Source: Vesta saturnalis (Eukaryota; Arthropoda; Insecta; Coleoptera; Lampyridae). From it: DNA of 64,000 bases. The stretch lies in the NCBI GenBank assembly GCA_036346205.1, contig JARFJB010001981.1, forward strand, positions 124,001 to 188,000, in the 5' to 3' direction. Shown here in pieces: positions 40,477 through 51,319 of the stretch; positions within the stretch are counted from its first letter, which is position 1, and the number at the start of each line of letters is the position of its first letter. The notes under the pieces were generated by a model, which was not told the DNA's origin, searched no databases, and saw nothing but the letters and a program-made list of their open reading frames with translations. A program made the translations under genes and the position numbers.

Positions 40477-43091
40477 TTATACCATGAAGTGTTTTTTAAA
40501 ATGAGTTTTTAAAGCACATTTATGATGTGTTGCATACTTACATTGGTCACATTTGAATTCATAACTTGAAGAATGTTTCTTAAGATGGTTTGTTAAACTA
40601 GATTTGTGATGTGTTGCATAATCACATTGGTCGCATTTGAATTCATAACTTGAAGAATGTTTCTTAAGATGAATTGTTAATACTGATTTGTGATGTGTTG
40701 CGTAATCACATTGATTGCATTTGAATTGATAACTTGAAGAGTGTGTTTTAAGATGAATTTTAAAATTTGCTTTGTAATTTGTTCCATAATCACATTGGTC
40801 GCATTTGAATTCATAACTTGAAAAGTGCTTTTTACGATGACTTTCAAAATTAGCTTTGCGATTTGTTCTATAATTACATTGGCCGCATTTGAATTCATAA
40901 CTTGAAGAGTGGTCTTTAAGATGAACTGCTAATTCACTTTTGCGGTGTGTTGCATAATCACATAGGTCACATTTGAATTCATAACTTGAAGAATGTTTCT
41001 TAAGATGGATTGTTAAACTAGATTTGTGATGTGTTGCATAATCACATTGGTCGCATTTGAATTCATAACTTGAAGAGTGCTTTTTCAGATGCATTTTTAA
41101 AGCACCTTTATGATGTGTTGCATAATTACATTGGTCGCATTTGAATTCATAATTTGAAGAATGTTTCTTAAGATGGTTTGTTAAACTAGATTTGTGATGT
41201 GTTGCATAATCACATTGGTCGCATTTGAATTCATAACTTGAAGAAGAGTGCTTTTTCAGATGAATTTTTAAAGCACCTTTATGATGTGTTGCATAATTAC
41301 ATTGGTCGCATTTGAATTCATAATTTGAAGAATGTTTCTTAAGATGAATTGTTAATACTGATTTGTGATGTGTTGCGTAATCACATTGGTCGCATTTGAA
41401 TTCATAACTTGAAAAGTGCTTTTTACGATGACTTTCAAAATTAGTTTTGCGATTTGTTCTATAATTACATTGGCCGCATTTGAATTCATAACTTGAAGAG
41501 TGGTCTTTAAGATGAACTGCTAATTCACTTTTGCGGTGTGTTGCATAATCACATAGGTCACATTTGAATTCATAACTTGAAGAATGTTTCTTAAGATGGT
41601 TTGTTAAACTAGATTTGTGATGTGTTGCATAATCACATTGGTCGCATTTGAATTCATAACTTGAAGAGTGCTTTTTCAGATGCATTTTTAAAGCACCTTT
41701 ATGATGTGTTGCATAATTACATTGGTTGCATTTGAATTCATAATTTGAAGAATGTTTGTTAAGATGAATTGTTAACGCTGATTTGTGATGTGTTGCGTAA
41801 TCACATTGATTGCATTTGAATTGATAACTTGAAGAGTGTGTTTTAAGATGAATTTTAAAATTTGCTTTGTAATTTGTTCCATAATCACATTGATCGCATT
41901 TGAATTCATAACTTGAAAAGTGCTTTTTAAGATGTTTTTTAAAATCAGATTTGCGATTTGTTCCATAATTACATTGGCCGCATTTAAATTCATAACTTGA
42001 AGAGTGGTTTTTAAGGTGAATCGCTAATTCATTTTTGTAGTTTGTTGCATAATCACATAGGTCACATTTGAATTCATAACTTGAAGAATGTTTCTTAAGA
42101 TGAATTATCAAACTAGATTTGTAATATGTTGCGTAATCACACTGATCACATTTGAATTGATAACTTGAAGAGTGTGTTTTAAGATGTTTTTTAAAATTTC
42201 CTTTGTAATTTGTTCCATAATCACATTGGTCACATTTGAATTCATAAATAGAAAAGTGCTTTTTAAGATGAATTTTAAAATCAGCTTTACGATTTGTTCC
42301 ATAATTACATTGACCGCATATGAATTCATAACTTGAAGAGTGGTTTTTAACATGAACTGCTAATACATTTTTGTAGTGTGTTGCATAATCACATAGTTCA
42401 CATTTAAATTCATAACTTGAAGAATGTTTCTTAAGATGAATTTTCAAACAAGATTTGCGATATGTTGCGTAATCACACTGATCACATTTGAATTGATAAC
42501 TTGAAGAGTGCTTTTTAAAATGAATTTTAAAAGTAGCTTTACGATTTGTTCCATAATTACATTGGCCGCATTTGAATTCATAAGTTGAAGAGTGGTCTTT
42601 AATATGAACTGCTAATTCACTTTTGCGGTGTGTTGCATAATCACATAGGTTACATCTGAATTCATAACTTGAGTGTTTTAAAAGATGAAGTTTCAAAGAT
42701 GCTTTGTATTGTGTTATTTGATTGAAATGGTCACATTTATATTTCACTTTTGAATCATATTTTAAATTGTTACGTTTTAAATTTTCTTGCACCATTGTTG
42801 AACTATTAAATGTATTACATTCATACGGTACGTTTGTGATGTGCATGACACTAATTTCCTTTGTACGGTCCGCTTCAGTTAAGCTAACATCTCTTATTGG
42901 AGAAGAGGTGTCTTCTTTCTTAATATTCACATTATCTGAAAAAATAGTGTCAAATTGTGTACTACTTGAATGCAATTAATGTCACCTTTTATTAGATCAC
43001 TATTTACAAAAAAATGTGTTGGAAGTATATCTATTCCTTCTTCCTCTTTTGGTTCGACTTTAATATGTTTCATATCAATCTCATACGACAT
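40477..43091 (-). CDS. C2H2 zinc-finger protein with 26 tandem fingers, two exons
   Basis: Probable host gene. Exon 1 runs 43091-42986 (MSYEIDMKHIKVEPKEEEGI). A 50-bp GT-AG intron (42985-42936) follows, then exon 2 from 42935 to the stop at 40477. The joined frame is 854 codons and in phase, which supports the model; a frame starting at a TTG inside the intron is an artefact. The acidic N-terminus has two psi-K-x-E sites (VKVEPKE-like IKVEPKE and IKKED), possible SUMO sites. One degenerate finger is followed by 26 canonical C-x2-C-x12-H-x3-H fingers of 28 residues each, for example CDQCDYATHHKSSLTIHLKK. The linker is SSSYEFK, not the common TGEKPY. No ZAD or other domain is seen. Likely a nuclear DNA-binding protein; target unknown. 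Confidence 0.88.
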
Positions 43092-43560
43092 TTCGAAGAA
43101 TACGTGTTAAATAATAACACAATTTATACAAATAAATAAGATTTAATAATACTAATATGGCCGCCTGCGATTAATAACGTAGGTTATAAGTCAGACAAGA
43201 ATCTTCAATGTGCGCATGTGCATGTTGCATTGTTGCCATTTGAGTCTTGTCTGTTTTGTATGTATAAATTTAGGTTACAGCTGTACTCAGCAAACAAGAG
43301 AGTTGGAGAGCGGATACCGGCGCTATAGTAGCTTTTAGAGTTGAAATACTTTCAGAACAACACAGTGCGCACAAACCAATATTGGTCACAATTCGACAAT
43401 TTGCCGTCGCGTGCGCAATTCATAGGCGTAGAAATTTGAAGTAGTTTATTTACATTTTGGTGCACGCTTGAGTTATAGGTTATATTTCTGACTTTTATAT
43501 TTTCTTTTAATAAACAGTTCTTTTCAGTGCTCTTTTTGATCCTTCGTGTATATTTAGGTA
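43092..43560. other. intergenic, possible divergent promoter region
   Basis: Lies between the divergently oriented zinc-finger gene and the transposase pseudogene. A TATAAAT on the minus strand near 43128-43122 is close to the zinc-finger ATG, but I cannot show it is used. No gene. Confidence 0.35.
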
Positions 43561-43630
43561 AGTTTGCAATATCTGTGCTTTAAGCGTTATTTACAAGTAT
43601 GTTTTTTGTCTTTTTATAGCCACAAAACAA

Positions 43631-45206
43631 TGGCAAACAAATCGAAACAGATCGGCGTTCGTGGAAAGATTCTGCATAGTCAAGGCCCGAGAAATTGTTG
43701 CAAACGTCACAGAATTCATGACAAAAGAACCCAAGGAGGGAGTGACAATCCCTTTGTCAAACTTTAAGGAGAGAATTTTAGCTGCTACGAAGATAGGTGA
43801 ATTCACTTATCGTAAAGTTATATCAGATATGAAGGAAATTTCCCAAGGCAAAGCAACAAAGTTTTCTTCACCTAGAAAAAAATAAAAACAGACCAAACAC
43901 TAAAAGTAATTTGTATCAGGGGGAATTGGAGCAGATAAAATCCATTATACATAATTTTTATATTATTGAAAAGAGAGTGCCTACGTTAAAAGGTAATGAA
44001 ACAATTTTTACATGGTAAACATAATTACATTTAAATTAACAGGTATCCACAATAAAATTCTGCAAAGGGGTATTGATTTTAAAGGTGGACTTTCGACTTT
44101 GGGAAAGATTATTAAAAAATTGGGTTTTCGGTACGTCATATAACTGTTTGTGACATTCACTCATATTAACTTATTGCATAAATTTGTAGATGGTGCAACA
44201 CTGTCGATACAAGGAAGGTTCTGATGGAATCATATGACATACGCTTAAAGCGTATCCAATATTTACGTCAACTGCAGCAATGCATTCAAGATAAGAGACC
44301 AATTATTTTTACAGATGATTCCTATATCAACAGTTGTCATACAAACCCAAAAAATTGGACAGATAATTCTACTCTGGGTTTTAAAAAACCTATTGGCAAA
44401 GGTCCACCTGTTATCATGGTACATGCTGGTGGATCTGAAGGTTTTGTTAATAATGCACTACTTATGTTCAAATCAGGTACGAGATCATTATCATAATTGT
44501 AGTCTAAAACTAAATCTTATTAATTATAGGAAGTACATCAGGAGATTACCACAACGATATGAACCATTCAAATTTTATGCAGTGGGTACAGAAGCAGCTG
44601 TTGCCGAATATACCAAAGCGAGCTGCACTTGTCATCGATAATGCATCATATCACAATATGGTAATAAATAAAGATCCAACATCCATGACCAAAAAGGACG
44701 ATATGATTATGTGGCTACGTCAACATTCAATTATGCATGATCCTCTTTCAACAAAACCTGTGTTGTATGCAATAATCAAGGAGCATAAGTCAAGTGCAAA
44801 TAGTATATTTTAGATACTGAATTAGCAAAACATGACCATATAGTGCTTAGACTTCCTCCGTATCATCCAGAACTAAACCCAATTGAGAAAATATGGGCTG
44901 CAGTGAAGCAGTACATTGCATCTAGAAATACTACCTTTAAATTAAAGGATGTAATAAAATTAGCTGAAGAAAAATTTGCCACGATATTGGGCAAACATAT
45001 GTACACATGTTGATAAAGTACTTGAAGAATACAAGTACAAAGAACACATGTTTGACAAATCATATGATGATTTTAGATTTGTTGTGAATACAGGCGATTC
45101 AAATGAATCTACTGAAGAATCTTCCGATGATGAAGATGAGGGGGATCTTGGAATTTCTCTATTGCCTGACTCTGACTTACAACAAGCAGGACCGAGCACA
45201 GAATAA
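43631..45206 (+). pseudogene. multi-exon DDE transposase (IS630/DDE_3-like), copy 1
   Basis: Starts MANKSKQIGVRG at 43631 after a 5' intron (donor near 43559, acceptor at 43619). A shift near 43660 leads into FCIVKAREIVANVTEFMTKE, and another in an A-run near 43875. Introns with GT-AG ends follow at about 43997-44041, 44131-44189 and 44479-44529. Catalytic parts: IIFTDDSYINSCH (first Asp), ALVIDNASYHNMV (second Asp), LRLPPYHPELNPIEKIWAAV (Glu), then a C-terminal FVVNTGDSNESTEESSDDED tail. The last two acidic positions are about 80 residues apart, unlike Tc1 or mariner. Further shifts near 44800 and 45000. The family is widespread in insects as unnamed proteins. Dead copy. Confidence 0.75.
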
Positions 45207-46690
45207 AATAATTTATTAGGAAATATTTACAATTTACACACATTATAGGTACTTTGCAACTTGTTCAGTTCCCACAATGAAACGCACCTTATATCGTGAT
45301 CTATTTAATGTTTTGTGAATTTTATAAAACTAAGATGAATGTGTAGTTTCAACCAAAATGAAGTGTGTTGATTCAATTGTTTAAACCCTAAAACAAAATC
45401 TATCATTTCTTAATTGTTTTTGTAGGTATTTATGATAACCTATTTACCAGAATTTTACATTAGGTATACTAAAAATAAACTTTAGTAATTGTAATTTCCT
45501 ATGATTAGATTTTTGTCATAAGTTGTTTTGTGGCATAATTTTAGTGAAAGATTTAATTATAATTCTCAATTCATTTTTGTGAGTTAGCTTTTATATTTCT
45601 GTAAATATTTACGTGTTCATTTTATATTCTGTTTGTGAATAAATAAATTTAAAAAAAATTTTAAAATAATTTACTCCTAAACCAAAGTAATAAGTAATCG
45701 CATTCAAACTAATAAGAATCTGGTGCGGTTACTCCTTGTTCCTTTACTACTTGTGTTATTTGAAAGCTTTTGTTATACACATCAACGTTTTAATTAATGT
45801 CAATTCGTTTACATAGTTTTCTAAAATACAATATGCTTTTTTGGGGGCGTTTCAAATAGTATATTTAGTTTATTATGTTTCAACACATTCGACATACTAT
45901 TAAACTGTCCCTCAAAGAGCCGGATACTAAGGTTTTCTTTTATGCTTTGCGGGTACATGTATCATTTTACAGTAGTTTAGGATAAATTATAAGATCGTAC
46001 TTTTGCATAGATCATTTTGTTATTCTGTAAATAAAGTTATTCAGCAGACATTGTTGATGACAAGTATTCAAGGAGCTCCAAAACAAAACTGCGCCTATTT
46101 GTAATCGTGTAAACTAAGCTATAATTGCTAAATTTCACAAAACACAGTCTTACATAAATTATCGCTTGGTTTGACTTCAATTTGTAACATTTCTGTTTAA
46201 CCCCATAACCCATTTATGAAATTTTTGTGCAACGCCACTGGCAAACCAGCTGATTTTCGCGCAGCTTTTCAAAAATATTTGGGCGCTTAATTTAAATGTG
46301 TATCGTTGGATACACATAAATGTATTGTGTGCTGCATAACCAGTGTCACTAATATTTCCTTGACAAAATCACAAAACGGTGAACCAAGAATTTGAGGTTA
46401 GGATAGGTGTTTTGCTGATTTTTTAAAGAAATATTTAACTTCGAAAAATTGGGAAGTAAGTGTTTAATGTGATCATAAATAAAGATGTTTACTTTTTAAT
46501 TTTGTATAAAAATGCAAGTCTGGAAGAAAATACAAATGGTAATTAAGCATTCCTTAAAAATTTATTAAATTACAATTGTTTATCAAGCCCTTCTTATTTA
46601 TTAAATTAATTACTTATTGTGTAGGATATTATTGGATAGTGGTTAATAATTTCTTTTGTAATGTATTCTAGATACATCAAGTGAAGTATT
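45207..46690. other. 1.5 kb AT-rich, no gene recognised
   Basis: No coherent frame, repeat or RNA gene seen. Confidence 0.45.
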
Positions 46691-46696
46691 ACAAAT

Positions 46697-47014
46697 CGGG
46701 TGGTGCTACTCTTCTGTAAAACTCTTAATATCGGGTGGTGCAACTCTTCTGTACAACTCTTAATATCGTTGTATGAAGAATTCAGACCAAAGGTAGGAAA
46801 AACAGTAAAATTAAAGACCAAAAAGAAAATGTGGGAAGCTATAGAAATGGAAATGAAAAATCAAGGATATTGTTTTAGTACATTACAAATTGAGAATAAA
46901 TGGAACACTTTAGAAAGAGCTTTCAAGGAGAAAGCAGAAAGTAACAATAAAACCAGCAGAGCACGTGCAATATGTCCTAGCCCCACAATTGGTGGAAAAC
47001 AATTCTTTGAATAG
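46697..47014 (+). pseudogene. Myb/SANT-like (trihelix) DNA-binding fragment
   Basis: A frame with the pattern of insect Myb/SANT-like domains: WCNSSVQLLISLYEEFRPKV, KKKMWEAIEMEMKNQGY, then LQIENKWNTLERAFKEKAES and NNKTSRAR. These proteins occur both as host regulators and as accessory genes of DNA transposons. The first exon or start is not evident. The 5' end contains a 34-bp tandem duplication (ATCGGGTGGTGCTACTCTTC and its repeat, 46697-46764) that shifts the frame, and the frame ends soon after the domain at 47014. 47015-47500 holds no gene. Confidence 0.5.
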
Positions 47015-47502
47015 TGATACAACATTAAATACCAGAAGAAAGAACTAAGGAATTATAAAACATTCATAATGAACTACATATTTCATGTCTTAAATGCTTT
47101 CCATCTTAATAATATAATTGTGTAAATCTGTGCTTTAACAGCCCAAATGAGTGAGTTCAGTTTCTACTCAGCATGAACTCAAAGCAATATTAAAATTTTT
47201 TTGTTTTCTACTCAAATGTCCATTGTCTTTATATGGAACAATAAGCCATTTTAGGCAAGTATACTGAATACACTACACTGCACTGTATTTAAGATCTACA
47301 ATTCATTTTGATTAAAATGTAATTACATTTTTATAGATTATTGAATGAACTGATGAGTTATTTGTTTGGCAAAGTTTACCAACACAATTTAATTGTTAAG
47401 TTATAATCAAAATAAACTGAATACATATTTAAACAATCAGAACGAAATCATATAAAAATCAAAATGTTTAAAATATCAAGGCAAAATTAGTTTGTTATTT
47501 TC

Positions 47503-47935
47503 TTAATCTGATTCAAGTACAGAACTTGTGTCATCTTCCGACAAACCAGTATTCACTACAAATTCCAAACTTTCCACTACTTCGTCAAATAATCCATCTT
47601 TCTCCCACATTTCTTCAGCCAATCGATCTACATGCTTGCAATGTTTTTGCCAATCTAATGCTGTGATTTCAGCAAAAGCGTTTCTCACTAACACTTTGAT
47701 TTCCTTGGCGCTTTGTTGTACGTTGTTCATTGCGACCTTATGTTTTACCAAACTCCATATGAACTCAATTGGATTAAGATCGCAATGATATGGAGGCAAA
47801 CGTAACACTGTATGCCCATTCACCAGCAGCTTTTTGTCTATCAAAGAACTGTATAACATCTTTGACAATGTTTCGAGCCTCAGAATGTATAGTTTTCTTC
47901 GTAGTTCCAACCATAATAGGGATAACCTTAAAACA
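47503..47935 (-). pseudogene. DDE transposase (same family as 43631), internal-deletion copy
   Basis: On the minus strand, 47915-47800 reads MVGTTKKTIHSEARNIVKDV then DRQKAAGEWAYS, the family's N-terminal region. In another frame the sequence then passes to TVLRLPPYHCDLNPIEFIWS, with the family's last catalytic Glu, and the C-terminal DWQKHCKHVDRLAEEMWEKD and FVVNTGLSEDDTSS. The whole middle with both catalytic Asp is missing. The C-terminal part is diverged from the copy at 43631, so it comes from a different subfamily. Confidence 0.7.
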
Positions 47936-48673
47936 TAAAAATTATATTTTTATAAAAATTCTTGTACATACCTTTATTTCACAAATAAAACAACCAAAGT
48001 CTTCAAAAAAACTGATTTTAACAAACAAGAGTAACACAATAAAACGATTAAGTAATAAAACGCACGCGGAAAATGTCAGCTGTAAACTGTAATAATTTAC
48101 TTTTAACTGTGAATGTAAAGTGCATTTCAGGAATAATTAGACCTCTATAATATGGCTGCCATTCCACTATGAACAACATCAAATTATAAAATAACTAAAA
48201 TGCTATAAGTGTAACATTGTAATGAAAGGGATATTTCAGTTGGCTACTCTGAACCGCATTTTCCATCCTTTCCTACAACGTTATAATAGCAAAAGAAAAA
48301 TATAATAACAAATACGAGCTTCAAACGTCTTAAAATATTATTTGCCAACTCAGTAGCGTATCACGCGGAGAGGTAACTTAGGTTAGTAAAATTGAAAATT
48401 TTTCAATTAAATTAATTATTGTAAGAAATAAACATCGTTAAAATAAAAGAATGCTCCAAACAAATATTATTGTTAAGAATTTCTGAAAATTTAAAATTAC
48501 TAATTCGTAATTAATATTGAAACTGTAAATTACTGCATTAGCATAATGTGAATTAGAAATCATTAATGACCACTTGCTTTGCTTATAAATGTGGAATCAA
48601 TTTTCCATTTTGCCATTATACTGTAAACAATAATTTGTAACGGTTGTAGTGATTGTGTAGTTTTTATACTAAA
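47936..48673. other. AT-rich; contains left copy of a short inverted repeat
   Basis: 48117-48165 (AGTGCATTTCAGGAATAATT..ATATGGCTGCCAT) is matched in reverse complement at 52383-52430. No gene. Confidence 0.5.
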
Positions 48674-48897
48674 ATGGAAGAAAGTTTTGTTTTAACTGAA
48701 GACGAGAACTTTATTGAAAATTTGCACAGTTATAGTGTAACTTTGGTAAGATTATACAATATTTTCTTAATTGTCATATTTTAACTGTTATTTTTACAGC
48801 GTAGATCATATATATGCGTAAAAAGTATTGAAAGTGTTTCTGATGTTCAATGGGAAAATTATACAGACCACACTAATAATAGATATTTATGTGTTAA
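48674..48897 (+). pseudogene. small spliced ORF interrupted by piggyBac, unknown
   Basis: Exon 1 (48674-48745, MEESFVLTEDENFIENLHSY..) ends at a GTAAG donor. A 54-bp intron ends TTTTTACAG, and exon 2 from 48800 continues in phase (RRSYICVKSIESVSDVQWEN..) until the TTAA where piggyBac 2 begins. If the two TTAA elements are removed, the frame ends within a few codons. No family recognised. It could be the first exons of a transposon accessory gene or a chance ORF; the clean splice signals and in-phase join are the only support. Confidence 0.35.
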
Positions 48898-51315
48898 CCC
48901 CTTAACGCCCACGCCCGAGCGCAACTCGGGCAAGCGTCACCGGCCAAAATGCCCATGTCCGAGTGGGACTCGGGCAGGCGCAATATTCGGTTTACTTTAT
49001 TATTCATTAACGACTGGAACTCGGGCAATGCTACAAATGTATGAATAGGAAGCTGAGACATGGGAAGATTATCTGACCTGATTGGCTGGTTGTTGCTGGG
49101 TTGGTTTATGATTCATTGCCAGATGTTTACCCACTTCAGGTAGTGCAGTGTGCAATGTTTGTTCGACAAGAGGTTGTGGTTATTACGGACGTTATTTAGG
49201 CTTGTCGTTTTACGAGTAGTTTGTTTAGTGAAATTTGAACTTCTTGCCGTTAGTCAAAATACGCTTCACATATCGTAAATTCGTATCATATGTTACTTGG
49301 CTGATTTCTAGGTAAGTGTAAATATAAAATATCATATTGTACGTTCTCACAAATATTTATCTTTGTAGAACGTGCTCTCTTATTGTCAAGAATTATAATA
49401 ATATATTGAAAACATCGTAAACTAAAATGTCTGAGAATAGCAGCGATGATTTTGAATACGCTGAGTTATCTGAAATCGGTTCAGACGAGATTGATATCAG
49501 CAATATAGAATCTGATGCTAGTTCATCAGATGAAAATGATCTTAGTTCTGTAAGAAATTGGTGTAAACTTAGCGTACGTCAGCGCAATCCACCTCCTCCA
49601 CTATTTCCTTTTCTGGCAATATCCGGCAGCAATTTTAGCACAAGAAATGATTGTGATGCTTTAGAATATTTACAAAAGTTTTTTGAGGATAGTTTACTAA
49701 ACATTGTAATAACTGAAACTAACAGATACGCTGGGCAGCAACTCAACAAAGCAGGTTGTTCTTCAACTAACGTCTGGGTACCTGTTACGCAGAACGATAT
49801 TGGAGTACTTTTGGTTATCAGCTTACTTCAAGGAGTTGTAAAAAAACCTGATGAGAAAATGTATTGGTCTGTGAACGAATTATTGTCAACCCCAATATTT
49901 TCAAAGCTAATGTCCCGAAGAAGATATATGCAGATAAAAAAGTATTTACATTTTACTAATAATGACGGCTATGATCCTCGAACCATTCCAAACCCAAAAT
50001 TGAATAAAATTTGGTCTATCTACCAACATCTTTATGAAAAATGTTCAAATTTATATGTACCCGAAAGAGACATTTCGGTTGACGAGAGCCTTATGTTATA
50101 TAAAGAGAGACTTGGTTGGAAGCAATATTTACCGTTGAAATGTGCACGTTTTGGAATCAAATTTTATCTTTTATGCGAAGCGAAATCCGGCTATGTTTAT
50201 TCGTTTATCATTTACACCGGCAAAGGCACGATTCTAAATGATAAATACAAAAATATGTCCTTGACCTCGCAAGTAGTCCTGTCATTAGCTGATAACCTGC
50301 TAGATCAAGGTTACTGCATAACTACCGATAATTTTTACACGTCTCCCGAACTAGCCGATTATCTTATTTCACGGAAAACAGATGTTTATGGAACTATGCG
50401 TGTACACAGGAAAGAAGTACCAAGTGAACTAATAAACACGAAACTAAAAAAGGGGGAAGTAATTGCATTTCAGAGAGGTAAGGTGATGACAATGAAATGG
50501 CGCGACAAGAAAGAGATTTGCTTACTATCAACTATACACAATCCCGAGAAAGTTCGAACAGATAAAACTGATAAAGATGGAAATAATATTATGAAGCCAA
50601 AAGTAGTTGTTGATTACAATGATACGATTGGAGGCGTTGATCGTTTAGATCAACACCTTCACGATTATCCAGTATCCCGAAAAAGGGGGAAAAAATATTA
50701 CAAGAAAATTTTCTTTCATCTCCTTGATGTATCTTTATATAACGCCTTCGTTTTGTATCAAAAAGATGGAGGAAGGAAAGACCACTTAGAGTTTCGGTTA
50801 ACTCTTGTGGAAAATCTGATAGAGGTTTATCATTGTGAATCTCGGACAAAAAAACTTGGCCGACCAAAGAAACCTGGACCCCTAAGACTTACTGAGCGAC
50901 ATTTCTCAGATTTCATTCCACCAACCGAAAAAAAGGCCGGACCAACTAGATGCTGTGCTGTTTGCTGCAACCAAAGGGGCAGCAAAGGAAAAAAGAGGAG
51001 AAAAGAAACTCGCTATTACTGCCAGCCATGTAATGTCGGATTGTGTGTAGTACCCTGCTTCAAAATATATCACACAGAATTAAATTTTTAACTTCATTTC
51101 ATTGTTTTGATTCCATTATAATGTCCCTGTACGCTTATGTATTGGTTTTGAATAAAAGATGATCTAATGTTCATTTTGACTATATTTTTGACTACTTTTA
51201 CTATCAAAAATATTTTTTTTGCATTCACATATATGCATATATTTATTATCAACAATAAAAAAAAAAAATGGTGTTTTTTGGCCGTTTTTCGAAAAAATAA
51301 CCGGGCGTTAAGGGG
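48898..51315 (+). mobile_element. piggyBac element 2, apparently complete
   Basis: 2418 bp. Ends CCCCTTAACGCCC... and ...GGGCGTTAAGGGG are exact inverted repeats of 13 bp, with TTAA outside on both sides (48894-48897 and 51316-51319). Contains an intact transposase gene with a 5' untranslated intron and a poly-A signal. Confidence 0.93.
49427..51091 (+). CDS. piggyBac transposase 2, intact
   Basis: 554 residues, uninterrupted, within the usual 550-650 range for the family. It cuts and pastes DNA at TTAA in the nucleus. An acidic, Ser-rich N-terminus (1-40) precedes the DDE_Tnp_1_7 fold from about 70. The three catalytic Asp are in their motifs: D219 (DISVDESLMLYKERLG), D301 (ITTDNFYTSPEL) and D405 (NDTIGGVDRLDQH). 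A basic patch GRPKKPGP precedes the C-terminal cysteine-rich domain (CCAVCC, then YYCQPCNVGLCVVPCFKIYH), which in piggyBac binds the ends. A 57-bp intron with GT-AG ends lies in the leader (49312-49368), and AATAAA is at 51151. All features expected of an active transposase are present. Confidence 0.95.
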   Translation: MSENSSDDFEYAELSEIGSDEIDISNIESDASSSDENDLSSVRNWCKLSVRQRNPPPPLFPFLAISGSNFSTRNDCDALEYLQKFFEDSLLNIVITETNRYAGQQLNKAGCSSTNVWVPVTQNDIGVLLVISLLQGVVKKPDEKMYWSVNELLSTPIFSKLMSRRRYMQIKKYLHFTNNDGYDPRTIPNPKLNKIWSIYQHLYEKCSNLYVPERDISVDESLMLYKERLGWKQYLPLKCARFGIKFYLLCEAKSGYVYSFIIYTGKGTILNDKYKNMSLTSQVVLSLADNLLDQGYCITTDNFYTSPELADYLISRKTDVYGTMRVHRKEVPSELINTKLKKGEVIAFQRGKVMTMKWRDKKEICLLSTIHNPEKVRTDKTDKDGNNIMKPKVVVDYNDTIGGVDRLDQHLHDYPVSRKRGKKYYKKIFFHLLDVSLYNAFVLYQKDGGRKDHLEFRLTLVENLIEVYHCESRTKKLGRPKKPGPLRLTERHFSDFIPPTEKKAGPTRCCAVCCNQRGSKGKKRRKETRYYCQPCNVGLCVVPCFKIYHTELNF

Positions 51316-51319
51316 TTAA

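Noticed and set aside
40677..42353. Three minus-strand frames rich in MNSNA..VIMEQI
   Set aside because: They are the same zinc-finger repeats read in a different frame; the finger frame is the one that keeps Cys and His spacing.
42936..42985. Zinc-finger gene starting at a TTG near 42975
   Set aside because: This start lies inside a 50-bp GT-AG intron. Splicing to 43091 gives an ATG start and an acidic N-terminus in phase.
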